From positions 1 through 25,528 of the forward strand of contig CAZVWW010000021.1 of assembly GCA_964631265.1 (NCBI GenBank): a stretch of DNA of 25,528 nt, read 5' to 3'. The position numbers and the translations under genes were made by a program. This document shows, in pieces, positions 7,512 to 16,225 of this stretch (positions within the stretch are counted from its first letter, which is position 1; each line of letters begins with the position of its first letter). The stretch is from CAZVWW01 sp964631265 (lineage in GTDB: Bacteria; Thermotogota; Thermotogae; MWEM01). A model generated the notes under the pieces. The model made no database searches, had not been told where the DNA came from, and saw only the letters and a program-made list of their open reading frames with translations.

Positions 7512-7832
7512 GTGATAGTCACAACAACGCCGTATATCGAGAACAAAAAAGTCGTTGCGTATAAGGGGATCGTTTGTGGAGAGGTCATAGCGGGGGTCAA
7601 TTTTGTTAAAGACTTCATGGCCGGCCTTCGGGATTTTGTCGGAGGACGTTCGGGAAGCTATGAAAAAGAATTGATAGATGCCCGCGAGGGAGCGTTAGAA
7701 GAGCTAAAACACAGAGCCCTTGAACGCGGGGCAAATGCCGTCGTAAGTGTTGACATTGATTACGAGGTTCTCGGGCAGAACGGAAGCATGCTTATGGTCA
7801 GTGTTTCCGGCACAGCCGTTAAAGTAGAATAG
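7512..7832 (+). CDS. UPF0145 (YbjQ-like) family protein
   Basis: A 106-residue protein with the UPF0145 pattern. It has an N-terminal MIVTTTPYIENKKV strand and KGIVCGEVIAGVNFVKDF, then a helical segment with ARE and a small Gly-Ser loop. GANAVVSVDIDYEVLG and a final VSVSGTAVKVE strand follow. The family forms pentameric beta-rich assemblies and has been called a putative heavy-metal-binding domain; no firm function is known. It uses a GTG start with GAAAGGGG at 7496-7503, 25 bases after glyA. The following membrane-protein gene begins 12 bases after its stop, so the two are probably co-expressed. Confidence 0.88.
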   Translation: MIVTTTPYIENKKVVAYKGIVCGEVIAGVNFVKDFMAGLRDFVGGRSGSYEKELIDAREGALEELKHRALERGANAVVSVDIDYEVLGQNGSMLMVSVSGTAVKVE

Positions 7833-7844
7833 GGAGAGATTGTT

Positions 7845-8159
7845 ATGGACAGAAAAAAGACAACAAGCTCTTTAACCGGCGGACTGCTTCTGATCGGGAT
7901 GGCGATCTTGTTCCTGGTCAAAGAGGTGGCATTCTTTCCCTGGATACTGGCGGTTATCGGGGTTGCCATTCTGCCTTCCACCATCCTGAAAAAAGGCTGG
8001 CAGCACTCTTTGACGGGATCAACCTGGCTGATCGGCCTGGCAATCTGTTTTTATTTCAACGTCATCTGGCCGGGAGTCCTCATCCTGGTGGGATTAACGC
8101 TGATATTCGAAGGGCTGTTTCCAAAGATACGAGGCAACAATGTCTTTGAAGATGAATAG
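7845..8159 (+). CDS. Small four-helix membrane protein with internal repeat (DUF5668/LiaF-N-like)
   Basis: A 104-residue, almost entirely hydrophobic protein with four membrane segments in two repeats. The halves align: LTGGLLLIGMAILFLV with FFPWILAVIG (about residues 9-40), and LTGSTWLIGLAICFYF with IWPGVLILVG (about 55-86). Each half ends in a short loop. This two-helix unit resembles the DUF5668/LiaI-LiaF-type transmembrane region of Firmicutes envelope-stress genes, but there is no C-terminal LiaF domain. GGGAGAG precedes the ATG. It is the last gene before the terminator at 8161. Function unknown. Confidence 0.75.
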   Translation: MDRKKTTSSLTGGLLLIGMAILFLVKEVAFFPWILAVIGVAILPSTILKKGWQHSLTGSTWLIGLAICFYFNVIWPGVLILVGLTLIFEGLFPKIRGNNVFEDE

Positions 8160-8160
8160 T

Positions 8161-8190
8161 GCGGGGAGCGTTCACTCCCCCGCTTTTCTT
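8161..8190 (+). terminator. Rho-independent terminator closing the cobO-glyA run
   Basis: GCGGGGAG pairs with CTCCCCCGC (one bulged C) around a short CGTTCA loop, followed by TTTTCTT. The T-tract runs into the last codon region of the convergent addA-like gene. On the opposite strand there is no T-run, so it acts on plus-strand transcripts. Confidence 0.85.
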
Positions 8191-11176
8191 ATAAATCCCT
8201 GATTTTTGAGGTTTCGCCTTCAAACAACTCAATTTTCTTTTTGAGAGTCTCTTCGAAGTTGTTCGGGAGAACGATCTTTTTTTGAATATTTCGGCCCAAA
8301 TACTGCAGATACCCTGATTGTGCTGCAGGTTTCAAGAGGTGTTTGAGGCCAAAGAGATAGAACTGAACCTGAAAAGCATAATCGGGATTCGTCTTCTGTG
8401 TGGTGTATTTAAAATCCACAATAACCCATTCGCCCTTGAACCGGAAGATCTTATCCACTGTTCCTGTCAGGATATAATCGCCAAATCTTCTCCTGAAAGG
8501 CACTTCACTGTATACCACCTCGGCATTTTCGATCCGCTTCAAAAGCATCGGTTTGTTTTCCCTCAACTGTTTCATGATAAACAAAACGGAATCAAGCGCC
8601 TTTTCGGAATACAACTCCCTTTTCAGTTTTTTCTCAACCCATTCATCCGTAAAGTCATCAAGTTTCATCCGGCCCAGGTCCTCGAGCACTTTGTGAACAA
8701 GGGTTCCGATCGTCTTCTTATCTTTGTTCTTGACTTCATCTTCCCTATCATTCTCAAACGAACGCAAAACAGAAAACGCCCGGTAGGTTATCTCATCTTT
8801 ATTCATCCCCGTCTCGTTCAACAGAGATGGACTCAGATATTTCTTCCATGGATCCTCTTCCATCTCAAAGACCGTTCGGGGGATTTGGATGTCAAATGAC
8901 GGTGCTCTTTCCTCTACTGCCAACGGTTCAATTCCGGAAAGTGTTTTTCTTTCAACGGATTCAATATACCGTGATAGCCTATCATCATGATCAACATTCC
9001 AGCTGTCACCGGCACTTTCCTCTTTCAAAAGTCCTCCGCGGATAAGGGCATTGCGGAAGCGGGCATTCTTCTTGCCCTTTTTTGGCTCGGAATAGCTTAA
9101 AACAACATTTCTCTCCGCCCTTGTCATAGCCACATAAAGGATACGTTTCTCCTCTTCCGCTTCTTTCCGGTTCTCACGATGCAACAATTTGTCGTATTCC
9201 GACCCCTGCTCTTTTGCGGCGGGATTTTTAAAGGCCATCGTATTCCGGTTAAAATCATTGATGATAAAGGGTTTGTCCGTTTGATTCCTGGAATAACCCA
9301 GCTCCGGAACAATCACAACCGGAAACTCGAGCCCCTTTGATTTATGAATAGTCATCACCCGGACAACATTGCTCTTCTCGGAATCCACAGAGGCCTCACT
9401 TTCATTGTCCATGAGCGATTCCTCAAGTTTTGTGACAAATCGCCTGACAGAACTGTCCCCCTCGAACGAGGCAGTGTATTCCTGGAATTTCTTAAGGTTG
9501 AGCAGCCTTTTTTCGGGATTATCCAGTCTCGAAAGCAGGATATCATAATCGAAGTTTTCGATGATTCTCCTGATCAAATCTTTCGGGGAGGTTACATTCA
9601 TCAGGGATCTGAGTGCCAGAAACTGGTTATAAAAGTCAGCAGCCCGGGCATCTTTTTCGGTGTATTGTTCCCAGGCCGAAAAGAGAGAATGCTTGTCGTA
9701 TCTCCTCAACTCAACCAGGTCATCATCCGAAAGGGGACTAATATAACTTCTTAGGAGATAGAGGAGATTCTGTTCATCTGCAGGATCGTAGAGAGCCCTT
9801 GCAAAGGCGGTTAATGTCGCCACTTCCGGACGTCTAAAGAAACTCTTGTTACCGATGATCAGATACGGAATATGATAGCGCTCGAATGCTTCGGAAAGGG
9901 TCTCCACCTTGCTCATCCTTCTGAGAAGAACGGCACAATCCCTGAAATCCAGGGGATCTTTGGCAGCCTTTGCCGGATCCACTCTGCTCAGGATATACCG
10001 TGCAATATTGTCGCATTCCTCATGAAAATCATCCGCCACCGGCAGGAGTTTGACAGGTGCTACGACTCCTTTCTCCGCCCCGGCCTCAAGCTTGTCATAG
10101 CTCACCATGAAATCCTCGCCGGAATCAGAACCGGCCTCCTCTTCGAAGACACGGGCGAAGAAGGAATTGAAAAAATCAATAAGAGAGGAAGCTGATCGAT
10201 AATTCAAAAAAAGCTCGAAGGATTCATCGGCTTTAAAACGTTTGAAAGTTCTGTTGAAAACGCCAACATCAGCACCGTTAAAGAGATAGATGGATTGTTT
10301 GGCATCGCCTACGAAAACCGTTTTGGATTCTTTTGACGACAGGTGATCGATGATGCGCTTCTGTTCTTCGTTTGTATCCTGAAATTCATCCACAATCAGA
10401 TATCGGAAACGCTCACAGAGTGTATCACGAATCACCGCGTGATGTTCCAGGAGGCCGTTAACATGATTGATCAGCTGGGAATAATCGAGTTTGTTCTCTT
10501 TCATATTCTCGTTGTGATAGATGGCCAGCATCTGATCAAAGGCGTTTTTAAACTGGGGTAGTGAACGCAGGAGCCGTTTACCGGATTCATCATCAGCCGT
10601 CTTGTATTGAACTGTATCAAAATCAAGATTTTTGATCTCAAAACGCTTCTTCATAAGCGCTTCATGAAACAACTTCACCATGCTGTCATATCGATAGATA
10701 ACGGCAATATCCCTTAGACGATCAAATTGGCTCGATCCCCCCTCCTGGTTGAAGAATTTCCGGATGGAAAACGAGACCCTTGAACGCTGCTCCCCCGGAC
10801 TGATAATCTCAAAAGAGGGATCAAGTCCGGATTCAAGCGGAAACTCTCTGAGGATTCTGGCACAGAAGCTGTGAATGGTGGAGATCCAGGCATAACTGAT
10901 CCGATGTCTCAGGGACTTTAATCTTGCCGTTCGTTTAACGCCTGTTTCACTGAGCTGCTCGATCTTTTCCATGATCCGTTCTTTCATTTCACCGGCGGCC
11001 TTTTCCGTGAAGGTAATGGCCAGGATGTTCCGGACCTCCAGATTTCGTTCAAGGAGCAAATCGGCATACAACTCCACGATTGTCCTTGTCTTACCCGTTC
11101 CCGCCCCGGCTTTGACAAAACGGTTACTGCCCGCCCTCAGAATTTCCTCCTGTTGAGGATTCAGAGAAAAACCCAT
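8189..11176 (-). CDS. addA: AddA-like ATP-dependent helicase/nuclease subunit (UvrD-type with C-terminal PD-(D/E)XK nuclease)
   Basis: A 995-residue SF1A helicase fused to a RecB-family nuclease, the motor and one cutting domain of a double-strand-break resection enzyme. Motif I AGAGTGKT lies at residues 23-30. Motif Ia AITFTEKAAGEM, motif II VDEFQDT, QSIYLFNGAD, the MTIHKSKGLEFPVVI box and VAMTRAERNVVLSYS are all intact. The nuclease core GTVDKIF followed by VIVDFKYT (Asp, then Asp-x-Lys) is near the C-terminus, with the QVQFYLF helix after it. It is shorter than B. subtilis AddA (about 1,230 residues). The ATG at 11176 shares its A with the addB stop (TGATG) and has GGAGGGG just upstream, implying translational coupling. 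A TTG at 11179 is a less likely start. Confidence 0.9.
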   Translation of the reverse strand: MGFSLNPQQEEILRAGSNRFVKAGAGTGKTRTIVELYADLLLERNLEVRNILAITFTEKAAGEMKERIMEKIEQLSETGVKRTARLKSLRHRISYAWISTIHSFCARILREFPLESGLDPSFEIISPGEQRSRVSFSIRKFFNQEGGSSQFDRLRDIAVIYRYDSMVKLFHEALMKKRFEIKNLDFDTVQYKTADDESGKRLLRSLPQFKNAFDQMLAIYHNENMKENKLDYSQLINHVNGLLEHHAVIRDTLCERFRYLIVDEFQDTNEEQKRIIDHLSSKESKTVFVGDAKQSIYLFNGADVGVFNRTFKRFKADESFELFLNYRSASSLIDFFNSFFARVFEEEAGSDSGEDFMVSYDKLEAGAEKGVVAPVKLLPVADDFHEECDNIARYILSRVDPAKAAKDPLDFRDCAVLLRRMSKVETLSEAFERYHIPYLIIGNKSFFRRPEVATLTAFARALYDPADEQNLLYLLRSYISPLSDDDLVELRRYDKHSLFSAWEQYTEKDARAADFYNQFLALRSLMNVTSPKDLIRRIIENFDYDILLSRLDNPEKRLLNLKKFQEYTASFEGDSSVRRFVTKLEESLMDNESEASVDSEKSNVVRVMTIHKSKGLEFPVVIVPELGYSRNQTDKPFIINDFNRNTMAFKNPAAKEQGSEYDKLLHRENRKEAEEEKRILYVAMTRAERNVVLSYSEPKKGKKNARFRNALIRGGLLKEESAGDSWNVDHDDRLSRYIESVERKTLSGIEPLAVEERAPSFDIQIPRTVFEMEEDPWKKYLSPSLLNETGMNKDEITYRAFSVLRSFENDREDEVKNKDKKTIGTLVHKVLEDLGRMKLDDFTDEWVEKKLKRELYSEKALDSVLFIMKQLRENKPMLLKRIENAEVVYSEVPFRRRFGDYILTGTVDKIFRFKGEWVIVDFKYTTQKTNPDYAFQVQFYLFGLKHLLKPAAQSGYLQYLGRNIQKKIVLPNNFEETLKKKIELFEGETSKIRDL

Positions 11177-14100
11177 CAAACCCCTCCTTCATCATCGCAG
11201 AGTCCCATATCCTTATAACCACAGAAGTGACATTTGGGCTTCCCCGAGAAAGTAAAATCCCCGTCAAATACCTTGCCAAGCCGGAATTCGATATCTTGCT
11301 CAAGGTCATCAATGGTATGCTGTTTCTTCTTGTTACCGTTCAACAAAAACGCGTTCTCATCCGGGTCATAAAAGAAAGCGGCTCCGGTTATCTTCTTTTT
11401 GTTCTTGTTATCGATGGGTAAAAAGGCCATCCCGGCAACCTCAGAAGAAGACAGTTGATTTCTCGCGAGGGAATAGAGAAGCAGCTGATAGGCGTTATCT
11501 TTACTCGCACTGCTGTTAGAGCGCTTGTAATCTATGAGGAATTCTCTTCCATCAACCGAGCGGTCTATTCTGTCTATCTTGCCGGTGAGGAATATCTCAG
11601 GTTCGTTTAAGAGTTGAACTGTTCCCCGCTTGACGATCTTTTCGAATTCATGCGGTTTAAAGACAGTATCCTCACCCAATAATTTTGGATTAAGATTTGA
11701 TGCCGTTTTATCCGCATTCCGGTATTTTTTGAGGAAGGTCAATATCATCTTGTTGAAGTAAGACAACTCCGCTTCAAAGAGGATCTTTTCAGGATGGAAC
11801 ATCCTGGCCTGCACTTCCGTTTCAACATACGTTTTCAACTCTTTCTGCAATTGATGAAATGCCTTTTCATCAAGGTTTTCCAGCAGCAGATCATCTTCCG
11901 ATAATCCTTTAAAAACCCGATACAAAACGGCGTGCAGGATACTGCCTTCATCCAGGAAGTCAAATCCGAGTGTCTCCTCTTTTTCATCATCAATCCTGAG
12001 GATGTATTTGAAGAAGAACTGCCTGGCACAGTTCTTGAGGACACCGTATTTGGACGGACTCAACGTGTTGCCAAAGAGAGCCTTTAACGCCTCCGTGTTC
12101 TCCTCCACAGTGAAAACCGTTGCCATATTCTCCTCAATCGCATTCAACGACTCTTTTATTCTGATCCAGTCATATCCGAGTCTCTCAATCTTCTGCTGTA
12201 TCCTCTTATTCTCAAAGAGTTCATCGTTTGAGATCTCACTCCCCGATAGCAACTCAAGTAGAAAGGCTTTTTTTGAGTAATCCGAATAGTGTTTGAGTCC
12301 TTTTTCGGCTCCCTCATTCTTCAGATAGAGGTCCTCTTCTTTAAAATTCTTCAGAACCTTCAGAAATCTTGGAAGAAAAGAAGACGGAACGTAAGGTCGT
12401 CCGCTGATATCACCGCGCGGGCAGATAAACAAAACGCCTCTTTCGGTATTGCGGATGGAAAGGGTCAAATCCCTTTCCTCCCTTTGAAAGGACTTCTCCT
12501 GAACCGCCATCGAATCCGGTGATGCGAAAAAGTTGTTAAAGTCTTCCGTTATCTTGTTAATCCGGATCCTCGGGTAGTTTCGATCTGTAAACCCCAAATA
12601 GAGCTTAATCTTCTTTCGCCTGTATCTTGAGGCTTCGAGATCCATTATCATAATCCGGTTTTCGATAAAAGAGCTGTTGTGATACCGTCTGTTTTCCAGA
12701 ATGATTGAGAGATATTTCCAATATGTTGCCGGATCGATCTTTAATTCCCATTGACCGTTTACCACATACATAAACCGCTTATACTCCGGCAGAATATCTT
12801 CAAAGAAGGATCTGAGAGCAATCTGTTCGAATTCATCCTCTGAGATCAGCCCTTTCCCGGAGAAGAAGTCAGCCTTTTTTCTGAAGTAATCGCTGTACTC
12901 CTCAATGAATCTCTTTCTTGTAGATCCAAACAATTTCTTCAACTCATTAAAGAGACTTCTGACGACCCCTTGGGTTTTATCAACCAGTTCAATCTCGGTA
13001 AGAAGTTCCTCTTTTTGCTTTTCATCGGGTTCAACACTCTTTTGCAATGACGCCAGCTTTAAAGTCAGAAAATCTCTGTAGTCGGAGAGTTTCGAATGCC
13101 ATTCTTGCTGCCTTGCTTTTATCGTCCTGGGATATGCTGATCTGGTCGTCGGCATATTCCTGCAGTAGGAGAGTCTCGCGTTTTTGAAGACCTTTTCGAA
13201 CCCGGCAAACGTGATATCCTCCATACTGGAAAAACCCGATTCAACCATGGCAAGGAGATATTCCGGGTCAAATCCGCTGTAAAACGTTTTAAACGGGAGG
13301 ATCAGCCTGTTGATATTAATACTGCTGAGAAGCGTCTCATCCCCTTCAAATCGGTACTGAACGCCCATCTCCTCGAAGACATCGGTGAGCAGCGAAGAAT
13401 TTCGCTTCAAATCTCTGACCACCACACCAATCTCATCATAATTATAATCCCCCTTTAAGACCAGGTCCTTAATGGTGGCCCCGCATAACTGCGCCTCTTC
13501 ATGTGGATTCATGACCCGGGCTATTCTAACCGGAGAAGCCTCATCCGGTCCGGCTTCCATTACCCCGTCAAATTCGAAGGCATCGGCGAACCTTGCCACC
13601 GGTGACAAATCATTCACCGGATCAACCAGCTTATAATCTATCTTAAGATCCTCATCCCTTTCCCGACTGTTGTTGACTACACGATTGATAAACATAGCGA
13701 AAGTCTCATCGGTATAATGATGATCATAGTCTACGGGAAAATGTATTGTGATGTCTTCGAACAGATGGACAAATCGGGAGAGAAAATCAATGATCGGTCG
13801 AGACAAATCATTAAACCCATCGATGAAGAGATGCTTTGCAAAAGTGCCCTTTTTGTAAAAGCCGTTCGCGACTATTTCCGGAAGCATCAGATAGGCATCT
13901 GTCGTTGAAAAGAGATTGAGCGTTGCAAGATGATCGCAGAATTTCCGGTACAGACCTGCAAATTCTTTCAGCAGCAGATCATCCGAAGCGTCAATCTCAG
14001 CCAGGACATTTTCCGGCGAGGAATCCTTTGTAAAGGCATAAAACGTCATAAAAAGTTCAACGATTCCGTTACCACTGTTTAAAAGATGACCCAGGTTGGT

Positions 14101-14403
14101 ATCCTCATCAATGACATCAAGAACAAGGGCGGATAGAACATCCCTGCCCACATGCATCATGTTACTGTTATTCCTCATCAATTCCTCAACAACAAACTGA
14201 TCAATCACCTTGAACCTGTCATTGAATATTGCCTCTGTGTAATCCAGAAAACGTTCCCGGACATCTCTGAGAAAACCGCCTGAAGAGCCGAGAAAGAGAT
14301 AGCTTTGCGGTCCATCAGTTTTATGGACATGATGCAGCCTCTTTAATAAGAAGTCAGTTCCGTTTGCCGATGGGGCCGATTGAACGATTAACATATTTTT
14401 CAT
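11176..14403 (-). CDS. addB: AddB-like nuclease subunit with Fe-S cluster cysteines and degenerate Walker A
   Basis: A 1,075-residue partner of AddA. The C-terminal region has a PD-(D/E)XK nuclease core: FLTGKIDRIDRS, EFLIDYKRSNSS and the AYQLLLYSLA helix. It also has four cysteines placed as in the AddB iron-sulfur 'staple': C792 in LKNCARQFF, and C1058, C1061 and C1069 in the last 20 residues. The N-terminal helicase-like half is recognisable by arrangement rather than motif. Where AddB usually has GxxGxGKT, this protein reads SAPSANGTDFLL, so the lysine is absent. I place the start at the ATG 14403, because AGGTGATA lies just upstream; the GTG at 14412 falls inside that Shine-Dalgarno. It is the first gene of the addB-addA operon. 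Confidence 0.82.
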   Translation of the reverse strand: MKNMLIVQSAPSANGTDFLLKRLHHVHKTDGPQSYLFLGSSGGFLRDVRERFLDYTEAIFNDRFKVIDQFVVEELMRNNSNMMHVGRDVLSALVLDVIDEDTNLGHLLNSGNGIVELFMTFYAFTKDSSPENVLAEIDASDDLLLKEFAGLYRKFCDHLATLNLFSTTDAYLMLPEIVANGFYKKGTFAKHLFIDGFNDLSRPIIDFLSRFVHLFEDITIHFPVDYDHHYTDETFAMFINRVVNNSRERDEDLKIDYKLVDPVNDLSPVARFADAFEFDGVMEAGPDEASPVRIARVMNPHEEAQLCGATIKDLVLKGDYNYDEIGVVVRDLKRNSSLLTDVFEEMGVQYRFEGDETLLSSININRLILPFKTFYSGFDPEYLLAMVESGFSSMEDITFAGFEKVFKNARLSYCRNMPTTRSAYPRTIKARQQEWHSKLSDYRDFLTLKLASLQKSVEPDEKQKEELLTEIELVDKTQGVVRSLFNELKKLFGSTRKRFIEEYSDYFRKKADFFSGKGLISEDEFEQIALRSFFEDILPEYKRFMYVVNGQWELKIDPATYWKYLSIILENRRYHNSSFIENRIMIMDLEASRYRRKKIKLYLGFTDRNYPRIRINKITEDFNNFFASPDSMAVQEKSFQREERDLTLSIRNTERGVLFICPRGDISGRPYVPSSFLPRFLKVLKNFKEEDLYLKNEGAEKGLKHYSDYSKKAFLLELLSGSEISNDELFENKRIQQKIERLGYDWIRIKESLNAIEENMATVFTVEENTEALKALFGNTLSPSKYGVLKNCARQFFFKYILRIDDEKEETLGFDFLDEGSILHAVLYRVFKGLSEDDLLLENLDEKAFHQLQKELKTYVETEVQARMFHPEKILFEAELSYFNKMILTFLKKYRNADKTASNLNPKLLGEDTVFKPHEFEKIVKRGTVQLLNEPEIFLTGKIDRIDRSVDGREFLIDYKRSNSSASKDNAYQLLLYSLARNQLSSSEVAGMAFLPIDNKNKKKITGAAFFYDPDENAFLLNGNKKKQHTIDDLEQDIEFRLGKVFDGDFTFSGKPKCHFCGYKDMGLCDDEGGV

Positions 14404-14485
14404 CTTTATCACCTAAATGACTGATTCCATTCATTTATTAAGGATGAATAAGTCAAAGAATGAAACTGAATGGGTTACATAACGT

Positions 14486-14494
14486 ATTATAACA
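14486..14494 (-). promoter_or_regulatory. Extended -10 promoter element for addB-addA
   Basis: The minus strand reads TGTTATAAT, a perfect TGN extended -10 about 83 bases before the addB ATG. No convincing -35 box lies 17 bases upstream. It is the best candidate for the operon promoter. Confidence 0.55.
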
Positions 14495-14522
14495 TGAAAC
14501 AATAAATTTTCATTAACCATAT

Positions 14523-14549
14523 AAAAAAAAGGGGATCTCATTTCCCTTT
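14523..14549 (-). terminator. Weak terminator-like hairpin on the minus strand, upstream of the addB promoter
   Basis: On the minus strand AAAGGG (14549-14544) can pair with CCCTTT (14533-14528) around a ten-base loop, followed by an unbroken run of T to 14523. On the plus strand it is preceded by the A-run, not followed by T. It would stop minus-strand transcription before it reaches the addB promoter. Confidence 0.35.
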
Positions 14550-14575
14550 CACCCCCTTAATGATTTAAGTTTTGT

Positions 14576-14596
14576 TGATTATGATATAATTAATCA
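14576..14596 (+). promoter_or_regulatory. Extended -10 promoter of the 5'-nucleotidase gene inside an inverted repeat
   Basis: TGATATAAT at 14582-14590 is a perfect extended -10. It is flanked exactly by TGATTA (14576-14581) and TAATCA (14591-14596), an inverted repeat with a nine-base centre. This places a possible operator over the promoter core. The transcript would start near 14597 and the AGGAGGG Shine-Dalgarno is at 14611-14617. Confidence 0.5.
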
Positions 14597-14626
14597 GGAA
14601 AATTCTTATAAGGAGGGAATATTTTT

Positions 14627-16168
14627 ATGATGAAGAAGTTGTTTTTGTTTGCTTTAATTGTTTTGTTGAGTGTATCAATCTTTTCAGTTACCAACCATCT
14701 AACCATCCTGCATGTCAACGACACACACGGACATGCCTGGGAGTACAGTGTGTACGGTAACCCGGATATAGGCGGGTTTGCAGCCGTTTCAACTATTGTT
14801 GATCAGGTCAGGAACGAAGTTGAATCCTGCGGCGGAGAAGTACTTGTACTGCATGCCGGCGACTACAACACCGGTGTTCCCGAATCGGATCAGCTCGACG
14901 CGGCCCCGGATATTGTGGCCATGAACATGATCGGTTTCGACGCAGTTGTACTTGGGAATCACGAATTTGACAAATCTAGAGATGTATTGTTAAAACAGAT
15001 GGATTTAATCGATTTTCCGGTTATCAGTGCCAACATCTTAAACGAAAAGGATGAACATGCCGTTGAACCTTATACCTTATTCGATTTCGAAGACTACACC
15101 GTAGCCGTATATGGTCTGACAACTGAGGAAACAAGAAAACTCGAACCCATTTACCTGGATAACTGGCATTTTGAAGATGCCATCGAGACCAGTGAAAAAC
15201 TGCTTCCCGAACTCGAGGAAAAGGCTGATGTTATTGTCAGTTTAGCCCATCTCGGCTATAAATCCGAGAGCAACAACGTCAAAACTGATTCCGATGAACT
15301 TGCCGCGGCGTTTGACAACATCGATGTCATTGTTGACGGGCACACCCACAACTATTTTGAAGAGGCCCCTTATATCAACGACACATTAATTGTACAGGCC
15401 GTTGACTGGAACAAGTACGTCGGCAGAATCGATCTGACAATTGTTGACGGTGAAGTGGTTGATTACGAATGGCAACTCATTCCCGTTAATCTCAAAGAAT
15501 CCGGCGATGCAGAATCCTATGTTGGTGAACCCGTTGAACAGGATCCAAAGGTCCTTGCGGCAATGGACTATTTTGCAAAGCTCGGAGACGAGAAACTGAA
15601 TGAAGTCCTCGGCAAGACCGAAATATACCTGAATGGCGAGAGATCAGATGTCCGTTCAAAGGCCACTAATCTGGCCAACCTGATCACAGATGCCATGATC
15701 TGGAAAACAGATGCCGACTTAGCCCTTCAGAATGGCGGCGGCATCAGAGCCTCAATCGAAGCCGGCGATATTTCCTATAGAGATATCCTCACTGTTCTAC
15801 CGTTTGGCAACACGGTTTATGTGTTGAACCTTAGCGGTGCTGAAATCATGAATCTGCTGGAATACGCTGTTTCAGTCAGTCCCGGTGAAGGCGCTTATCC
15901 ACAGTTCGCCGGCGTGAGATTCTTCTATGAGAACGGAGAAATCAAGGACGTGACAATAGACGGAGAACCCCTCGAATCAGACAAGACATACCGTCTGGTC
16001 ACCAACAACTACCTTGCATCCGGTGGAGACGGATACGACATTCTCGCGGAAAAGGGCGATGCAGGCTACGATACCGGTTTTGTTCTTGCCGATGTGGTCA
16101 AAGACTATATCAAGGATCTTGGTGTCATCACTGAATATCCAGGCGAGCCAAGATACGTCAGGAAATAA
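14627..16168 (+). CDS. Exported 5'-nucleotidase (UshA/metallophosphoesterase family)
   Basis: A 513-residue secreted nucleotidase. The first 20 residues form a signal peptide (MMKK then a hydrophobic stretch). The calcineurin-like metal site is complete: D32 and H34 in HVNDTHGH, D79 in HAGDYNTG, N111 and H112 in GNHEFD, H208 in LAHLGY, and H239 and H241 in DGHTHNY. The C-terminal 5'-nucleotidase domain follows, with NLANLITDAMIW, LQNGGGIRASIEAG and the substrate-binding SGGDGYD segment. It releases phosphate and nucleoside from nucleotides or nucleotide sugars outside the cytoplasm. No anchor motif follows the second domain. It has its own promoter and strong terminator, and is divergent from addB-addA. 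Confidence 0.94.
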   Translation: MMKKLFLFALIVLLSVSIFSVTNHLTILHVNDTHGHAWEYSVYGNPDIGGFAAVSTIVDQVRNEVESCGGEVLVLHAGDYNTGVPESDQLDAAPDIVAMNMIGFDAVVLGNHEFDKSRDVLLKQMDLIDFPVISANILNEKDEHAVEPYTLFDFEDYTVAVYGLTTEETRKLEPIYLDNWHFEDAIETSEKLLPELEEKADVIVSLAHLGYKSESNNVKTDSDELAAAFDNIDVIVDGHTHNYFEEAPYINDTLIVQAVDWNKYVGRIDLTIVDGEVVDYEWQLIPVNLKESGDAESYVGEPVEQDPKVLAAMDYFAKLGDEKLNEVLGKTEIYLNGERSDVRSKATNLANLITDAMIWKTDADLALQNGGGIRASIEAGDISYRDILTVLPFGNTVYVLNLSGAEIMNLLEYAVSVSPGEGAYPQFAGVRFFYENGEIKDVTIDGEPLESDKTYRLVTNNYLASGGDGYDILAEKGDAGYDTGFVLADVVKDYIKDLGVITEYPGEPRYVRK

Positions 16169-16195
16169 ATCAACTTTAAGAGAAATTAATCATTT

Positions 16196-16225
16196 TAAAA
16201 ACCCGGGATCTTCCCGGGTTTTTTT
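16196..16225 (+). terminator. Strong bidirectional rho-independent terminator
   Basis: ACCCGGGA (16201-16208) pairs perfectly with TCCCGGGT (16212-16219) around a three-base loop. A-rich sequence lies to the left and seven T's to the right, so it works on both strands. It separates the 5'-nucleotidase gene from the convergent transporter gene, whose stop codon lies in the T-run. Confidence 0.95.

Noticed and set aside
8318..8899. 193-codon open frame on the plus strand within addA
   Set aside because: It is antisense to a clear helicase-nuclease frame, the translation has no recognisable domain, and no ribosome-binding site or promoter supports it.
14523..14530. A-run as a sign of an insertion or attachment site
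   Set aside because: No flanking direct repeats, integrase or tRNA end; it is better explained as the T-run of a minus-strand hairpin.
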